From Streptomyces marokkonensis (lineage in GTDB: Bacteria > Actinomycetota > Actinomycetes > Streptomycetales > Streptomycetaceae), in the NCBI RefSeq assembly GCF_008312835.1, contig NZ_VSKS01000020.1, forward strand, positions 1 to 64,000: DNA of 64,000 bases. The letters are read 5' to 3'. The position numbers and the translations under genes are program-made. Below are positions 35,346 to 42,147 of this stretch, one piece after another. The notes beneath the pieces are model-generated. The model did no database searches and had not been told where the DNA came from. It saw only the letters and a list, made by a program, of their open reading frames with translations. The number at the start of each line of letters is the position of its first letter. Within the stretch, counting starts at the first letter, position 1.

Positions 35346-36125
35346 ATGACCGCACAGCCCGCACGCCCTGAGCGCAGCGGTCCCGAAACCGCCTCGGTCA
35401 TGGATGTCCCGCCGTTCAAGCTTCCTCTCGTCAAAGCAGTGTTCAGGGACGTGACCCCGATGCACGTCTCCCGGCCGGCCGCGCGGGCCGCCGCGTCGGT
35501 GACGCGGACAGTGCTGACGGAGATCATCGACGGCGCGAGGAGAGCGGCGGCAGAGGAGTCCCGGAGGAAGCTGGTTCCCGGGGACCTTCTTTCGGCGATC
35601 GACCGGAACGTCGAGCTCGAGGTGGGGACCAAGTGGTACGACCACAGCCCGACGTTCCAAGGCCTGACCGGTGTCCTGTACGACGCCGAGGGTGTCATCG
35701 TGCCTTCTCCCAAGCGCAGCAGGTCGCGTCGACCGAGTGCCGTGATCGGCGCCCACAGGTTCGAGGCCGGGGTCAGGAAGCTGCTGCGGAGCCGGGGGGT
35801 GACGGCCGTCCCGGTGATGGTCCGCGACCTGGACGGAATCGCGAGCGTGTTCCTGACGGACCTCGCCCGGGACGCGGCCATGGTCGTCCGCGAGGGCGGG
35901 GTCAAACGTTTCGGTTCGGTCGCCCTGGTGATGCCGGGCGAACCGGCCCCACCCCCGTCCCTCAAGGATCCCCTCCTGGCCCTGTCCACCCGCAGGGGGG
36001 ACGGGCGGACCATCGGCAGGGATGACGTCCTGGCCGCCACCACGATCCAGTTGTTCGGCGGCAACCTCAGGCAGCGAGCCCTCACCGAAGCACGCGAGGC
36101 GGCACAGGACACTTCGGCCGGCTGA
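35346..36125 (+). CDS. Putative double histone-fold protein
   Basis: A 259-residue protein from ATG 35346 (AGGGAG upstream). I read two histone folds. Fold 1: helix 1 FKLPLVKAVFRDV (24-36), loop TPMHVS, long helix 2 from about 44 to 71 (VTRTVLTEIIDGARRAAAEE), loop RRKLV, helix 3 PGDLLSAIDRNVEL (78-91). The end recalls eukaryotic H2A (KTRIIPRHLQLAIRNDEEL). Fold 2: helix 1 FEAGVRKLLRSRG (139-151), helix 2 about 156-184, a 35-residue insertion, then GRTIGRDDVLAATTIQLFGG (220-239), like the RTVTAMDVVYAL region of H4. A basic linker, KRSRSRR, joins them. Bacterial histones are known but rare. The call is by eye, without a structure or profile search. Confidence 0.6.
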   Translation: MTAQPARPERSGPETASVMDVPPFKLPLVKAVFRDVTPMHVSRPAARAAASVTRTVLTEIIDGARRAAAEESRRKLVPGDLLSAIDRNVELEVGTKWYDHSPTFQGLTGVLYDAEGVIVPSPKRSRSRRPSAVIGAHRFEAGVRKLLRSRGVTAVPVMVRDLDGIASVFLTDLARDAAMVVREGGVKRFGSVALVMPGEPAPPPSLKDPLLALSTRRGDGRTIGRDDVLAATTIQLFGGNLRQRALTEAREAAQDTSAG

Positions 36126-36211
36126 GCCGGTGCGATGAGCATCGCCTGCACCCTCGTCTGCTACCGCGGGTTTGAGTTCAGGAGGAGCTGTGCTGCCACT
36201 CAGGTGTTGGC

Positions 36212-36232
36212 GGCGCCCTAGTGGAGGGCGCC
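36212..36232 (+). terminator. Hairpin downstream of the histone-fold gene
   Basis: GGCGCCCT-AGTGG-AGGGCGCC, a perfect 8-bp stem, about 87 bases after the stop codon at 36125 and followed by a run of C. Probably a transcription terminator. Confidence 0.5.
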
Positions 36233-36320
36233 CCCCCATGGGGAGCAGGGACCCGATGCGTCGCTCCTGTGGCGTCTTCCCTGCCGGCGTTGTCGCGTCT
36301 GAGCAGCCAAGCAGCCCGAC

Positions 36321-36420
36321 GTGATCAACCACAACGACGGTGGCCGCGGCGTGTACTTCATGGACCCGGCGGGCCACGCCATGGAGCTCATCACCGTGCC
36401 GGGCGGCGGCTGGGCCTCGT
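36321..36420 (+). pseudogene. VOC/glyoxalase-family C-terminal relic
   Basis: The frame starting at 36321 reads GRGVYFMDPAGHAMELIT, the hallmark C-terminus of vicinal-oxygen-chelate proteins, with no preceding domain and no start. The rest of the gene is gone. It shows that material was lost between the histone-fold gene and 36647. Confidence 0.6.
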
Positions 36421-36430
36421 CACCCCATGC

Positions 36431-36472
36431 ACCGAGGGCGGTACTCCCCGCGCGAGGAGTGCGGCCCTCGGT
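36431..36472. terminator. Imperfect 17-bp stem-loop
   Basis: ACCGAGGGCGGTACTCC and GGAGTGCGGCCCTCGGT pair at 14 of 17 positions around an 8-base loop, just after the VOC relic. It may be the old terminator of that gene or the end point of the minus-strand gene at 36647. Confidence 0.4.
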
Positions 36473-36646
36473 CGTTGCTCGTACCTCATGAGATCGGAGC
36501 CGGCGCCCTGGCATGCCAGTCCCTTCGCACCTATCGAAGCGCGAGATGAGGGACTGTGCGAAGCGCCGGCACCGAAGCCCTGTGGGCTGTCACAGAACAA
36601 CTTCAGGCTTGGATCCCGGTCGGGTGGGACGAGAGGTGACGCCGCC

Positions 36647-37255
36647 TCAGATGGTCGGGGTGTCGTCGACGACCGGCTTGTGAATCTCAACGACCGGCTT
36701 CCACCCCGCGGAGAACTCGATGAAGTCCGCACGGGTGGGGTAGGTGTCGATCGCGCGACGGTCACGCTTGGGGCTGTCGCTCGCCTTGCGCCCCCGGGGA
36801 ATCTGCTCCTCGAAGATGTCGACCTTCACGTCGGGAACCTCCTTGAGGCCCTGGCGCCAAATCTGCACGACGTCGGCGCCGAACGCCTGCCGGACCGCGG
36901 CGTAAAGGGCCGTGAGGGACCCCTTGTCCCCACCGGGGACGAAGAGTGCCAGGTCCAGCACGACACCGGCGGACTGGAGGACCTCGATGGTCACCGGACC
37001 GCTCTCGTCGGCCACGTAGATCCCGGCTTCGTTCTCGTCGTCGGGAAGGCAGGAGACCTCTTCCTGGAATACGGTCCTCGCCGTGATCGAGCCGCCCTCG
37101 AAATGCTCACCGGGCTTGGTCAGAAAAGCAGGGACATAGCAGTCGGGAAGTTTGAGTTCTTTCGTGTCGGCGGAAACGAAGAGCCTGTCCTTCACGCCGA
37201 GCTTCGTCACCTCTTCCAGCGAGAGGCGGCGCGCGGCGATCTTCTCCGTGTTCAC
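36647..37255 (-). CDS. Hypothetical protein
   Basis: A 202-residue soluble protein. GTG 37255 is chosen because AAAGGGAA stands just upstream and the longer frame lacks a ribosome site. No signal peptide, membrane helix or known motif. The middle is beta-rich (GIYVADESGPVTIEVLQSAG, VVLDLALFVPGGDKGSL) and the C-terminus is charged. It carries many Lys, Asp and Glu residues, unlike its neighbours, which may indicate a later arrival. It is isolated, with over 500 bases of non-coding DNA on either side. Confidence 0.6.
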   Translation of the reverse strand: MNTEKIAARRLSLEEVTKLGVKDRLFVSADTKELKLPDCYVPAFLTKPGEHFEGGSITARTVFQEEVSCLPDDENEAGIYVADESGPVTIEVLQSAGVVLDLALFVPGGDKGSLTALYAAVRQAFGADVVQIWRQGLKEVPDVKVDIFEEQIPRGRKASDSPKRDRRAIDTYPTRADFIEFSAGWKPVVEIHKPVVDDTPTI

Positions 37256-37870
37256 GATTTCCCTTTCAGGTTGCACTGTCCCTCCGGGCGAGGACGCTAC
37301 CACGAAACCTTGAGGTCAACTGCCCAGTAATCGTTGGATATATGGCCTCCAGTGACCCGCACGGGAGGATATTGAAGCGAGCGCCACTCGGTCGGGAACA
37401 CGCACCCGCCAGGCAGTATCCCTCGTCATGGTGTTGGTGATCAACTGGCCATGGATTTGGGTGCGTTGGGTAGCAACGGAGGAACTAGAAGAGAGTTTGC
37501 GGTAGATATCACCCATATCGCCTTCGAGGGGTGGGGTGAGGCGCTCCATTTGTCGTGCATCTCGAAGAGTGCAGCGGAAACCAGCCGGATGGTCCGACGG
37601 CACCTCCGCCTGCCCGGCGCCCGCCCCGCAGCATCGCCTCGGCCTCCGACGGGCAGCCCGGGACCGAACCCGGCCCCTTGCCCCCGTCGGCGTGAACTCC
37701 GGCTCACCCAATCTCGCCGTGGCCGCCGGGTCTTCAGCAGGCGCGAAGACGGGCTTCTCCGTGAGCCCGCGTGGGTGCTGGATCTTCCGTCGTTCCGGCG
37801 CGTGCCCCTATGCTCGGGCGGCAGGCTCCATACACCGGAGGCAGGCAGTCTGTACCACCCGGGGGAAGTC
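37256..37870. other. Intergenic region with a two-tier hairpin
   Basis: 615 bases without a gene I would defend. The 37430-37560 part is less G+C-rich. At 37646-37690, outer arms CCGACGGG / CCCGTCGG enclose a second stem, CCGGG-ACCGAA-CCCGG. This nested structure could be a terminator or attenuator upstream of the membrane-protein pair. It superficially resembles a tRNA T-arm, but no tRNA can be folded around it. Confidence 0.4.
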
Positions 37871-38605
37871 GTGGACGTGCCGATGCTGATCCTGCTGGGT
37901 GCGGCGGGAGGTGCACTACGCGGGCTCCTCGATGTCTACAACCGGTTCCTGGACTGGCAGTCGGACCGTCGTGCCCATCGGCAGTCACTCACCGGGCAGG
38001 GGAGTGAATCGCCCAGGTTCCTGGACTACTTCGACCCGGTCGCCGACCCCGTCGCGGCCGTCGTGCACAGCGCGATGGGTGCCGGGGCAGCAGTGCTCTT
38101 CGGTACCACCGGACAGGTCAGCGGAGCGTATGCGGCCATGGTCGTCGGCCTCTCGGCCCCGGTGATCCTGACTCAGCTCGGCCGTGTCCAGTCGATCGGC
38201 GATGCGGTCAACGGCGTCCCGCAGGCAGGGACGGCCGCGGAAGAGGGCACCTCCGCAGGTCTTCCGGAAGCCGCGCCCCCCACCGAACGGCCGGCACCGG
38301 CCGGCGCTGGGCCTCAGCCCCCCGTCACGCAGCCGGCCCCGGCAACGGCCACCCCGACGCAGTCGGCACCGACCGTGCCCGCTGCCTCCGTGGACGTCGA
38401 AGCACGCCGCCGACCGGATCTCCCGGGACCGGACTACGCGAGCCCGGATTTCGCCACCGGCCTCCGGACGGGCGTCGAAGCCCGCGATCCGCAACCGAAC
38501 GGCCGGCTGGCGGATCCCCCGGGCGGGCCGGGCGGTGCGACCACCGAGGGGGCGCTGCGCCATCGGCACGGACCGGTCACCGGCGAGGAAGGGACGACAC
38601 GATGA
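37871..38605 (+). CDS. Membrane protein with SPDY/SPDF tail, first of a coupled pair
   Basis: A 244-residue protein from GTG 37871 (GGGGGAAG upstream). The first hydrophobic segment is MLILLGAAGGALRGLLDVYN. A second pair of helices (about 63-105) contains HSAMGAGAAVLFGTTGQVSGAYAAMVVGLSAPVI. A long Pro/Ala/Thr-rich tail ends with PDYASPDFATG near residue 195. Its stop overlaps the ATG of the next gene, whose product ends in a similar SPDY-bearing tail. The pair probably forms a complex. No family recognised. Confidence 0.65.
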   Translation: MDVPMLILLGAAGGALRGLLDVYNRFLDWQSDRRAHRQSLTGQGSESPRFLDYFDPVADPVAAVVHSAMGAGAAVLFGTTGQVSGAYAAMVVGLSAPVILTQLGRVQSIGDAVNGVPQAGTAAEEGTSAGLPEAAPPTERPAPAGAGPQPPVTQPAPATATPTQSAPTVPAASVDVEARRRPDLPGPDYASPDFATGLRTGVEARDPQPNGRLADPPGGPGGATTEGALRHRHGPVTGEEGTTR

Positions 38606-39846
38606 TGCGCCCCTCCATGAGCCGACGTTTCGCGGCTGCGGTCCTGGGTGCCGACCGCCGGGGCAACCGGCCCTCCGCCGTGGCGCATCAGCGCCGGCTC
38701 CCCCTGGGGCGCCGTCTGCTGACCTCGCTCCTGGGAGTCCAGGCGCGCCCGTCGGCGTCCCCCGTATCCTCGCGTACCGAGCCGATGGGGAATGCGAAAG
38801 CGCCGCATACCCACGGCACAAGCTACTTCTCCTCCCTTCCGGACACACCGGGTCCCCCGCCACCGACCCGGCCCCGGAGGCCACGCTCCCGGTACACGGG
38901 CGGCAGTGTTCCGCGACGCGCGTCGAGCGACGACCGCCAGGAGTACGACTCGCGCCGGGCCGGGCCGGCGCCGCAGCACCTACTGAGCAAGGACCGCCAG
39001 GAATACGAGAGGATCCTCGATGAGGCGCTGCGCTCAGCCCCGCACCTCCCGGGACTCGCCCACCTCGGCCCGCGGCTCAACACCGAACAACTGCGCACCA
39101 TGGCGCTCAACGCCACCGCGATCATCACTGCGGCCGCGGCGACCGAGTACCAGCATTATGTGTCGGTCCGCGAGGGACTGAGCGGCCTGCCGCCGTCCGC
39201 GACCTCGTCCGTTCACGCAGGGGGATCGGAGGACCCCAGCGCCGGCGTGGTGGGTCTCGCCGCCACCGTGGGAGAGTTCCACGAGCCCGGCGGCGCGGGT
39301 GCCGCCGACATCGTCGCGGTGCTCGCCCCCGTGCTGGCAGGCGTTGTCGCGGTGTTCTCCCTGCTCGTGGGTTTCCTTCTGAAGGTCTTTGTCCCCACGT
39401 CGGTGTTCGCCCACGTTTTCCTCACCGTTGGATGGATCTCCGGCGTGGTCACGGGAGCCGCGGTCGTCGTCGCCGGCGTCGTGCTGCTGGTCACCGCCCT
39501 GCGTCACAGGCCCCGGATCGAGACCGGACGAGACGACGAACTGAGGGAGGAGGTGGCCCTGGCCAGGGAGGCCTGGCGCGAGGCGCTGCTGGAGCGGGGG
39601 ATCGTGCCCTTCCTGCGAGACGCCCTCTCCGATCCGGGCACGCCGGCCGCGATGCGCGGTACGGCACCGTCCGAACCGTCCAGCCGTGTTCCGCTCCTCG
39701 GCTATCACCGGCCATCGTTCACCAGCCCGGAAGAGGGACCCTCCCACCGCACACGGCCGAGGTTCACCAGCCCGGACTACGCGGGGCCGGCGGACGGCGG
39801 GCCCTCGACGACTCCCGAGAACCCCGATGGGACCTCTTCGTCCTGA
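38602..39846 (+). CDS. Membrane protein with repeated SPDY-like tail, second of a coupled pair
   Basis: A 414-residue protein from ATG 38602, overlapping the upstream stop (ATGA). The first 130 residues are disordered and Arg/Pro-rich, with a repeated DRQEYDS/DRQEYER element. A helical domain precedes two strong membrane segments (about 235-265 and 275-298, VVTGAAVVVAGVVLLVTAL). The cytoplasmic tail has two copies of a motif, RPSFTSPEEGP and RPRFTSPDYAGP, matching the tail of the upstream protein. Unknown function; possibly scaffold proteins recognised through the tail motif. Confidence 0.65.
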   Translation: MMRPSMSRRFAAAVLGADRRGNRPSAVAHQRRLPLGRRLLTSLLGVQARPSASPVSSRTEPMGNAKAPHTHGTSYFSSLPDTPGPPPPTRPRRPRSRYTGGSVPRRASSDDRQEYDSRRAGPAPQHLLSKDRQEYERILDEALRSAPHLPGLAHLGPRLNTEQLRTMALNATAIITAAAATEYQHYVSVREGLSGLPPSATSSVHAGGSEDPSAGVVGLAATVGEFHEPGGAGAADIVAVLAPVLAGVVAVFSLLVGFLLKVFVPTSVFAHVFLTVGWISGVVTGAAVVVAGVVLLVTALRHRPRIETGRDDELREEVALAREAWREALLERGIVPFLRDALSDPGTPAAMRGTAPSEPSSRVPLLGYHRPSFTSPEEGPSHRTRPRFTSPDYAGPADGGPSTTPENPDGTSSS

Positions 39847-40270
39847 TGAACCGTAAGTGAGCCGCACTCGGGCCGGGGCCGGGATGTCCCCTTCCGGGGG
39901 CCTGTGATGAGGGGTCCTGCCTCGTCGGCACACCCGGTGAGCGGGCCCGTCCAGCCGGAGGCGCAGCGGCGATTGACCGGCTGTCAGACCGTGCCTGACG
40001 CCGACGCCCGCAGGCCCCGTTCGGACTCCGGCAGCGGCGTCTTGCGCAGCACCGCCTCCAGGAACAGGCGCGAGCGGCGGCAGTTCGGCGAGTCGTCCCG
40101 CACCAGGCGGGTCCGCCTCGGTCGAGCAGCTCGATGCGGTCGAGGCCGGTGAAGAACACCGCCTCCTGGTCGCGCACGAAGCCCGACGCCCCGACCGCCT
40201 CGACCCGGGCCCCGTCGTGCTCGGTCCGCGTCGCGTTGCGCACCAGCCACACCTCGTCCCGTACGAGGAT
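39847..40270. other. Intergenic region occupied by a helicase relic
   Basis: 424 bases between the membrane-protein gene and the truncated surface-protein gene. The second half is the minus-strand helicase remnant (39990-40270). The first 140 bases show nothing I recognise. Confidence 0.5.
39990..40270 (-). pseudogene. SNF2/DEAD-type helicase N-terminal relic, frameshifted
   Basis: On the minus strand the frame from 40270 reads VRDEVWLVRNATRTEHDGAR and on to FTGLDRIELLD. After a one-base deletion near 40121 the homology resumes in another frame as TRLVRDDSPNCRRSRLFLEA and VLRKTPLPESERGL. From memory this is the N-terminal region of large SNF2-family helicases of the DISARM DrmD kind, just before their ATP-binding motifs. 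Both the true start and all helicase motifs are missing. The relic stops exactly where the plus-strand gene at 40271 begins. Confidence 0.6.
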
Positions 40271-40663
40271 ATGGGCGTCGGTATCGGCACGAGTAGCGGC
40301 TCGGCGGACACCGGCGAAGCGACGGCCACCGTCACCGAGACCGCGGAGGCGGAGCCCGCGCCCACGGTCACCGAGACCGAGACGGTGACGGCGAAGCCGA
40401 AGAAGACCGAGAAGCCCGGCCCGGCGACCCGTTTCTTCGGCGAGGGCGAGTACCTGGTCGGCGAGGACATCAAGCCCGGCACGTACAAAACGGCCGGGGC
40501 GGGGGGCGAGTTCGGCTGCCACTGGGAACGGGCCAAGGACGCCAGCGGCGAGTTCGACTCCATCATCGCCAACAACAACCTTGACGGGCAGGGGCGGGTG
40601 ACGCTCAACAACGGGGAGTACCTCAAGACGAACCGGTGCCAGGAGTGGAAGAGGGTCGGCTGA
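40271..40663 (+). CDS. Truncated surface protein lacking its signal/anchor segment
   Basis: A 130-codon frame from ATG 40271. It begins MGVGIGTSSGSADTG, which looks like the tail of a lost membrane helix, then a Thr/Glu-rich stalk (TATVTETAEAEP), then a C-terminal domain of about 75 residues (GEYLVGEDIKPGTYKTAG and WERAKDASGEFDSII). That domain is common in streptomycete lipoproteins and anchored surface proteins. Without an export signal it is unlikely to reach the surface, so it may be a pseudogene. The break point abuts the helicase relic. Confidence 0.55.
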   Translation: MGVGIGTSSGSADTGEATATVTETAEAEPAPTVTETETVTAKPKKTEKPGPATRFFGEGEYLVGEDIKPGTYKTAGAGGEFGCHWERAKDASGEFDSIIANNNLDGQGRVTLNNGEYLKTNRCQEWKRVG

Positions 40664-40689
40664 GAACACCGCAGGGCGGGTGGTCGTGC

Positions 40690-41016
40690 CTACCGGTAGT
40701 GGATGCGGCGGGGCACGGCGAGGTACTGGCCGGACGCACGCAGGTAGTCGTCGAAGAGTCCGCGCAGCGTGCGTGCCTCCGCTGGAAGGGCGGCCGAGAA
40801 GGCGGCCCAGCCGGTGAAGGTCAGCTCGTGCGGCAGGTCGACGAGGCCGGTGACCGCGTCCCACAACGCGTCCCAGTTCCGGCCGTAGAAGTCGGGGAAC
40901 CGCAGATCCCGTTGGAGGAGCCGGTGGAGCTCCTCGGCGTTCCGCACCTCGGTCAGATCGATGACCAGTGCGTGCGGGACATCCGTGAGCTCCGCCCCGC
41001 TTGTTTCGTCTGTCAT
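40690..41016 (-). CDS. Barstar-family ribonuclease inhibitor
   Basis: A 108-residue protein matching barstar: LVIDLTEVRNAEELHRLLQR, then the signature LRFPDFYGRNWDALWDAVTGL, then ELTFTGWAAF. Barstar binds and blocks barnase-type RNases. No barnase or other RNase gene is in the neighbourhood, so it is either an orphan immunity gene or regulates a distant RNase. It is the last gene of a three-gene minus-strand operon, 12 bases after the preceding stop. Confidence 0.88.
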   Translation of the reverse strand: MTDETSGAELTDVPHALVIDLTEVRNAEELHRLLQRDLRFPDFYGRNWDALWDAVTGLVDLPHELTFTGWAAFSAALPAEARTLRGLFDDYLRASGQYLAVPRRIHYR

Positions 41017-41028
41017 GTGGCTGTGGTC

Positions 41029-41250
41029 TCAGTCCGCCCGCACCGCGCTGTAGCGGACCGGCCAGTCCTCCACCTTCACCAGCAGGCCCTCGCTCGCGAG
41101 GTCCCGGAGGATCTGGCGGGTGTGCTTGTCCTGTGGGTCGTGGCCTGCGTCGCGCAGCGCGCGCAGGGCGCGTTCGGTGTCCCAGTGGCCGCCGTACGTG
41201 CGCACGGCCTTCTCGAGATCGGCACGCTGGCTGCCGGTCGGCTCGGTCAA
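41029..41250 (-). CDS. Small helical protein in the barstar operon
   Basis: A 73-residue protein starting at TTG 41250, whose bases overlap the stop of the upstream gene (TTGA), so it is translationally coupled. The sequence (TERALRALRDAGHDPQDKHT, then ILRDLASEGLLVKVEDW) looks like a winged-helix unit ending in a beta hairpin. Possibly a DNA-binding or toxin-associated protein. No family assigned. Confidence 0.55.
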   Translation of the reverse strand: MTEPTGSQRADLEKAVRTYGGHWDTERALRALRDAGHDPQDKHTRQILRDLASEGLLVKVEDWPVRYSAVRAD

Positions 41251-41582
41251 CGCTCCGCCCCCTGCGCATGGTCACCGATCGCGGCGGCGTGCGCCTTCTT
41301 CGTGTGGTTGGTGATGCTCGCCGGCGCGCCGACGTAGTCGCACGCGGGGCACGTGAGCCACACACCCTCGGACACGGCACGCGCGCTGACCGAGTGGCCC
41401 GGGCCGTATCCGTGTCCGTGGAGCAACTGGGCGACGGAGGAGCCGTACTCGACCGCGAGCAGAGCCGCCTCCGCCACCTTGTCGTGACCGGGGGCGAAGA
41501 ACGATCCGGTGCCGACCTTCTTCGCACAGCCGCACCAGCAGGTGCCGGTCGGGGTGAGGCTGGGAAGGGACTTCTGTGTCAT
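41247..41582 (-). CDS. Zinc-finger-like small protein, first gene of the barstar operon
   Basis: A 111-residue protein from ATG 41582. The N-terminal part has CWCGCAKKVG followed by GSFFAPGHDKVAEAALLAVEY, a pattern I have seen in uncharacterised actinobacterial proteins. The C-terminus carries CPACDY then HTKKAH, a C2H2-type spacing that could bind zinc. With the next two genes it forms a tight operon ending in barstar. A role in a toxin-antitoxin-like module is possible but unproven. Confidence 0.6.
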   Translation of the reverse strand: MTQKSLPSLTPTGTCWCGCAKKVGTGSFFAPGHDKVAEAALLAVEYGSSVAQLLHGHGYGPGHSVSARAVSEGVWLTCPACDYVGAPASITNHTKKAHAAAIGDHAQGAER

Positions 41583-41650
41583 GCCGTCACGGTAGATCAA
41601 CGCACGTGGGCGCACGCGGGCTTTGCCCTGTTCGTGCCCGCACTCGTAGC

Positions 41651-42100
41651 ATGCCGACCGTGGCCGACATCTACGAACTCCAGCTCACGCTCCACCTTCC
41701 GGGCTCGCTCCCGCCCGAGGACCTCGCCCTGCTGCGATGGCACTTGGGGATGGAGGGCGGACAGCAGGGCGACGGATACGAGTACCCCCTGTGGGAGGCT
41801 CGGGGCGCGGCGTTGCGGATCGGGGGCGCGCTGGTCGGGGAGTTGCACCCCGGTGGTGCGGGATGGGCGCTGACCGTGCGGCAGGAGACGCATCCCGACG
41901 AGTTCGACGATCTGCGCAGGATCGTGCGGTGGCTCGGCGCCCGGACGACGACCGTGGGCACGGTGGGCCACCTCCGCTTCTACGAAGCGCATCTCCCCGA
42001 CCTGCTGATCGCGGAGGGCGGGGCCGTGTGCAGAGAGATCCTGCGTGTCGAGGAGGTCGTCGGGGCGGCGGATCACGTGATTCCCGACTTCTACGCCTGA
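41651..42100 (+). CDS. Hypothetical protein, probably leaderless
   Basis: A 149-residue soluble protein from ATG 41651. There is no purine-rich ribosome site upstream (CACTCGTAGCATG), so the transcript may be leaderless. The sequence is alpha/beta (DIYELQLTLHLPGSLPPEDL, LRFYEAHLPDLLIAEGGAV) with no catalytic motif that I recognise. It is divergent from the three-gene barstar operon and shares about 70 bases of upstream DNA with it. Confidence 0.6.
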   Translation: MPTVADIYELQLTLHLPGSLPPEDLALLRWHLGMEGGQQGDGYEYPLWEARGAALRIGGALVGELHPGGAGWALTVRQETHPDEFDDLRRIVRWLGARTTTVGTVGHLRFYEAHLPDLLIAEGGAVCREILRVEEVVGAADHVIPDFYA

Positions 42101-42147
42101 ACGGCGGCCGGCGCCGTGCCCCCCGGGTGCAGCGCCCGGCGGCCCGC

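Larger units (their letters stand above)
36126..36646. other. Intergenic region with terminator, VOC relic and long hairpin
   Basis: 521 bases. It contains a terminator-like hairpin (36212-36232), a C-terminal remnant of a glyoxalase-fold gene (36321-36420) and an imperfect 17-bp stem-loop (36431-36472). The last 170 bases hold nothing I recognise. Confidence 0.5.

Noticed and set aside
37640-37700. tRNA-like T-arm (GGTTCGGTCC on the minus strand)
   Set aside because: The conserved A58 position is G. No acceptor or anticodon arm can be formed around it; the sequence is better explained by the nested hairpin.
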